From Clostridia bacterium (GTDB lineage: Bacteria; Bacillota; Clostridia; Oscillospirales; Ruminococcaceae): a DNA stretch of 5,333 nt. The stretch covers positions 1-5,333 of the forward strand of contig JAGKVC010000197.1 of assembly GCA_021152595.1 (NCBI GenBank), read 5' to 3'. The notes under the pieces were generated by a model. The model worked only from the letters and a program-made list of their open reading frames with translations, ran no database searches and was not told the origin of the DNA. This document shows positions 4,821 to 5,333 of the stretch, piece by piece. Position numbers and translations under genes: made by a program. The stretch's first letter is position 1. Each line of letters opens with the position of its first letter.

Positions 4821-5333
4821 TCAGAGCTGCGAAAACACCGCGCCGATCTTCTCGTGCAGGACAAGATCCGCGTGTGCATCAAAGGGCGTTGCATCGCGGT
4901 TGACGAGTGCCAGAACACTGCCCTTGAAATAATGAATCAGACCGGCTGCCGGATAGACCGCGAGCGAGGTGCCGCCGATGATCATCATATCCGCCTCACG
5001 GATGCAGCGCACGGCTTCCTCCATGACATCATTATCCAGCGCTTCCTCATACAGCACGACATCCGGCTTGATTCTGCCGCCGCAGTGCTCACAGCAGGGA
5101 ACGCCGCGGCTCTCCGTAATCGCGGTGACATCATATTTCTTTCCGCACTGCATGCAGGTATTGCGCAGGACGCTGCCGTGCAGCTCGAGTACCTTTTTGC
5201 TGCCTGCCGCCTGATGCAGCCCGTCGATATTCTGCGTAATGACGGCATTGAGCTTCCCCTGCTGCTCCCATTCCGCGAGCTTTTTGTGCGCGGCATTCGG
5301 CTTTGCATCAAGGCAGAGCATCTTGTCGCGGTA
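4821..5333 (-). CDS. cobB: NAD-dependent protein deacylase, sirtuin (Sir2/CobB family); 5' end cut by window edge
   Basis: The C-terminal 170 residues of a cytosolic sirtuin that removes acyl groups from protein lysines, consuming NAD and releasing nicotinamide and O-acyl-ADP-ribose. The frame is open through the right edge (YRDKMLCLDAKPN), so the ATG at 5321 is internal and roughly the first 70-80 residues, with the GAGxS Rossmann motif, are outside the window. Visible signatures are TQNIDGLHQAAGS (NAD-ribose and nicotinamide site, residues 33-45), the catalytic His52 in ELHGS, a four-cysteine zinc site (Cys60 and Cys63 in CMQC; Cys80 or Cys81, and Cys84 in CCEHCGG), KPDVVLYEE, GGTSLAVYPAAGL and NRD for NAD binding. 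The length fits a single-domain bacterial sirtuin of about 240-250 residues. No convincing terminator lies between its stop and the next promoter, only a 5-bp TATCA/TGATA hairpin, so some transcription may continue into the cohesin-like gene. Confidence 0.93.
   Translation of the reverse strand, partial: YRDKMLCLDAKPNAAHKKLAEWEQQGKLNAVITQNIDGLHQAAGSKKVLELHGSVLRNTCMQCGKKYDVTAITESRGVPCCEHCGGRIKPDVVLYEEALDNDVMEEAVRCIREADMMIIGGTSLAVYPAAGLIHYFKGSVLALVNRDATPFDAHADLVLHEKIGAVFSQL

Overview
The window looks like chromosomal DNA from a Gram-positive anaerobe of the class Clostridia, plausibly a Ruminococcus-like member of the Oscillospiraceae. This is inferred from moderate-to-high GC, AAGGAG-type ribosome binding sites, sigma-A promoters close to consensus, short intrinsic terminators that share an AAAGCCGC/GCGGCTTT stem, a secreted protein with cohesin-like sequence, and the Amt-PII fusion. 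The genus is a guess. No mobile element, CRISPR array, tRNA or rRNA was seen.

Layout. Positions 2-1150 (+) hold the 3' part of an ammonium transporter gene fused in frame to a PII (GlnB/GlnK-type) signalling domain. It ends at a strong UUCG-loop terminator (1179-1222). Everything else lies on the minus strand. From low to high coordinates: a terminator (1260-1303); a palindromic, probably dispersed, repeat-like block (1324-1397); the O-acetylhomoserine sulfhydrylase gene (1405-2685); its roughly 200-nt leader and consensus promoter (2686-2926); a terminator (3048-3080); an unassigned 160-residue protein gene (3111-3593); a terminator (3644-3692); a secreted, Ser/Asp/Glu-rich protein with two cohesin-like half-modules in reversed order (3717-4658); its promoter (4738-4766); and the 3' part of a sirtuin gene (4821-5333) that runs off the right edge.

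How the genes relate. The left half concerns nitrogen and sulfur assimilation: ammonium uptake with a built-in nitrogen/energy sensor, and sulfide incorporation into homocysteine. The two genes converge, with back-to-back terminators between them, so they are separate transcription units. The right half shows no shared pathway; the genes are co-oriented but separated by their own promoters or terminators.

The most interesting signal is the leader of the sulfhydrylase gene. It encodes a 22-codon peptide with an excellent ribosome binding site that ends Tyr-Leu-Cys-Cys-stop. The nine bases just before the Cys codons are complementary (one G-U pair) to the ribosome binding region of the sulfhydrylase gene, and the Cys codons themselves form the 5' arm of a 7-bp hairpin. 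This suggests cysteine-responsive translational attenuation: a ribosome stalled on the Cys codons would keep the downstream ribosome binding site open. It is a model from sequence inspection only.
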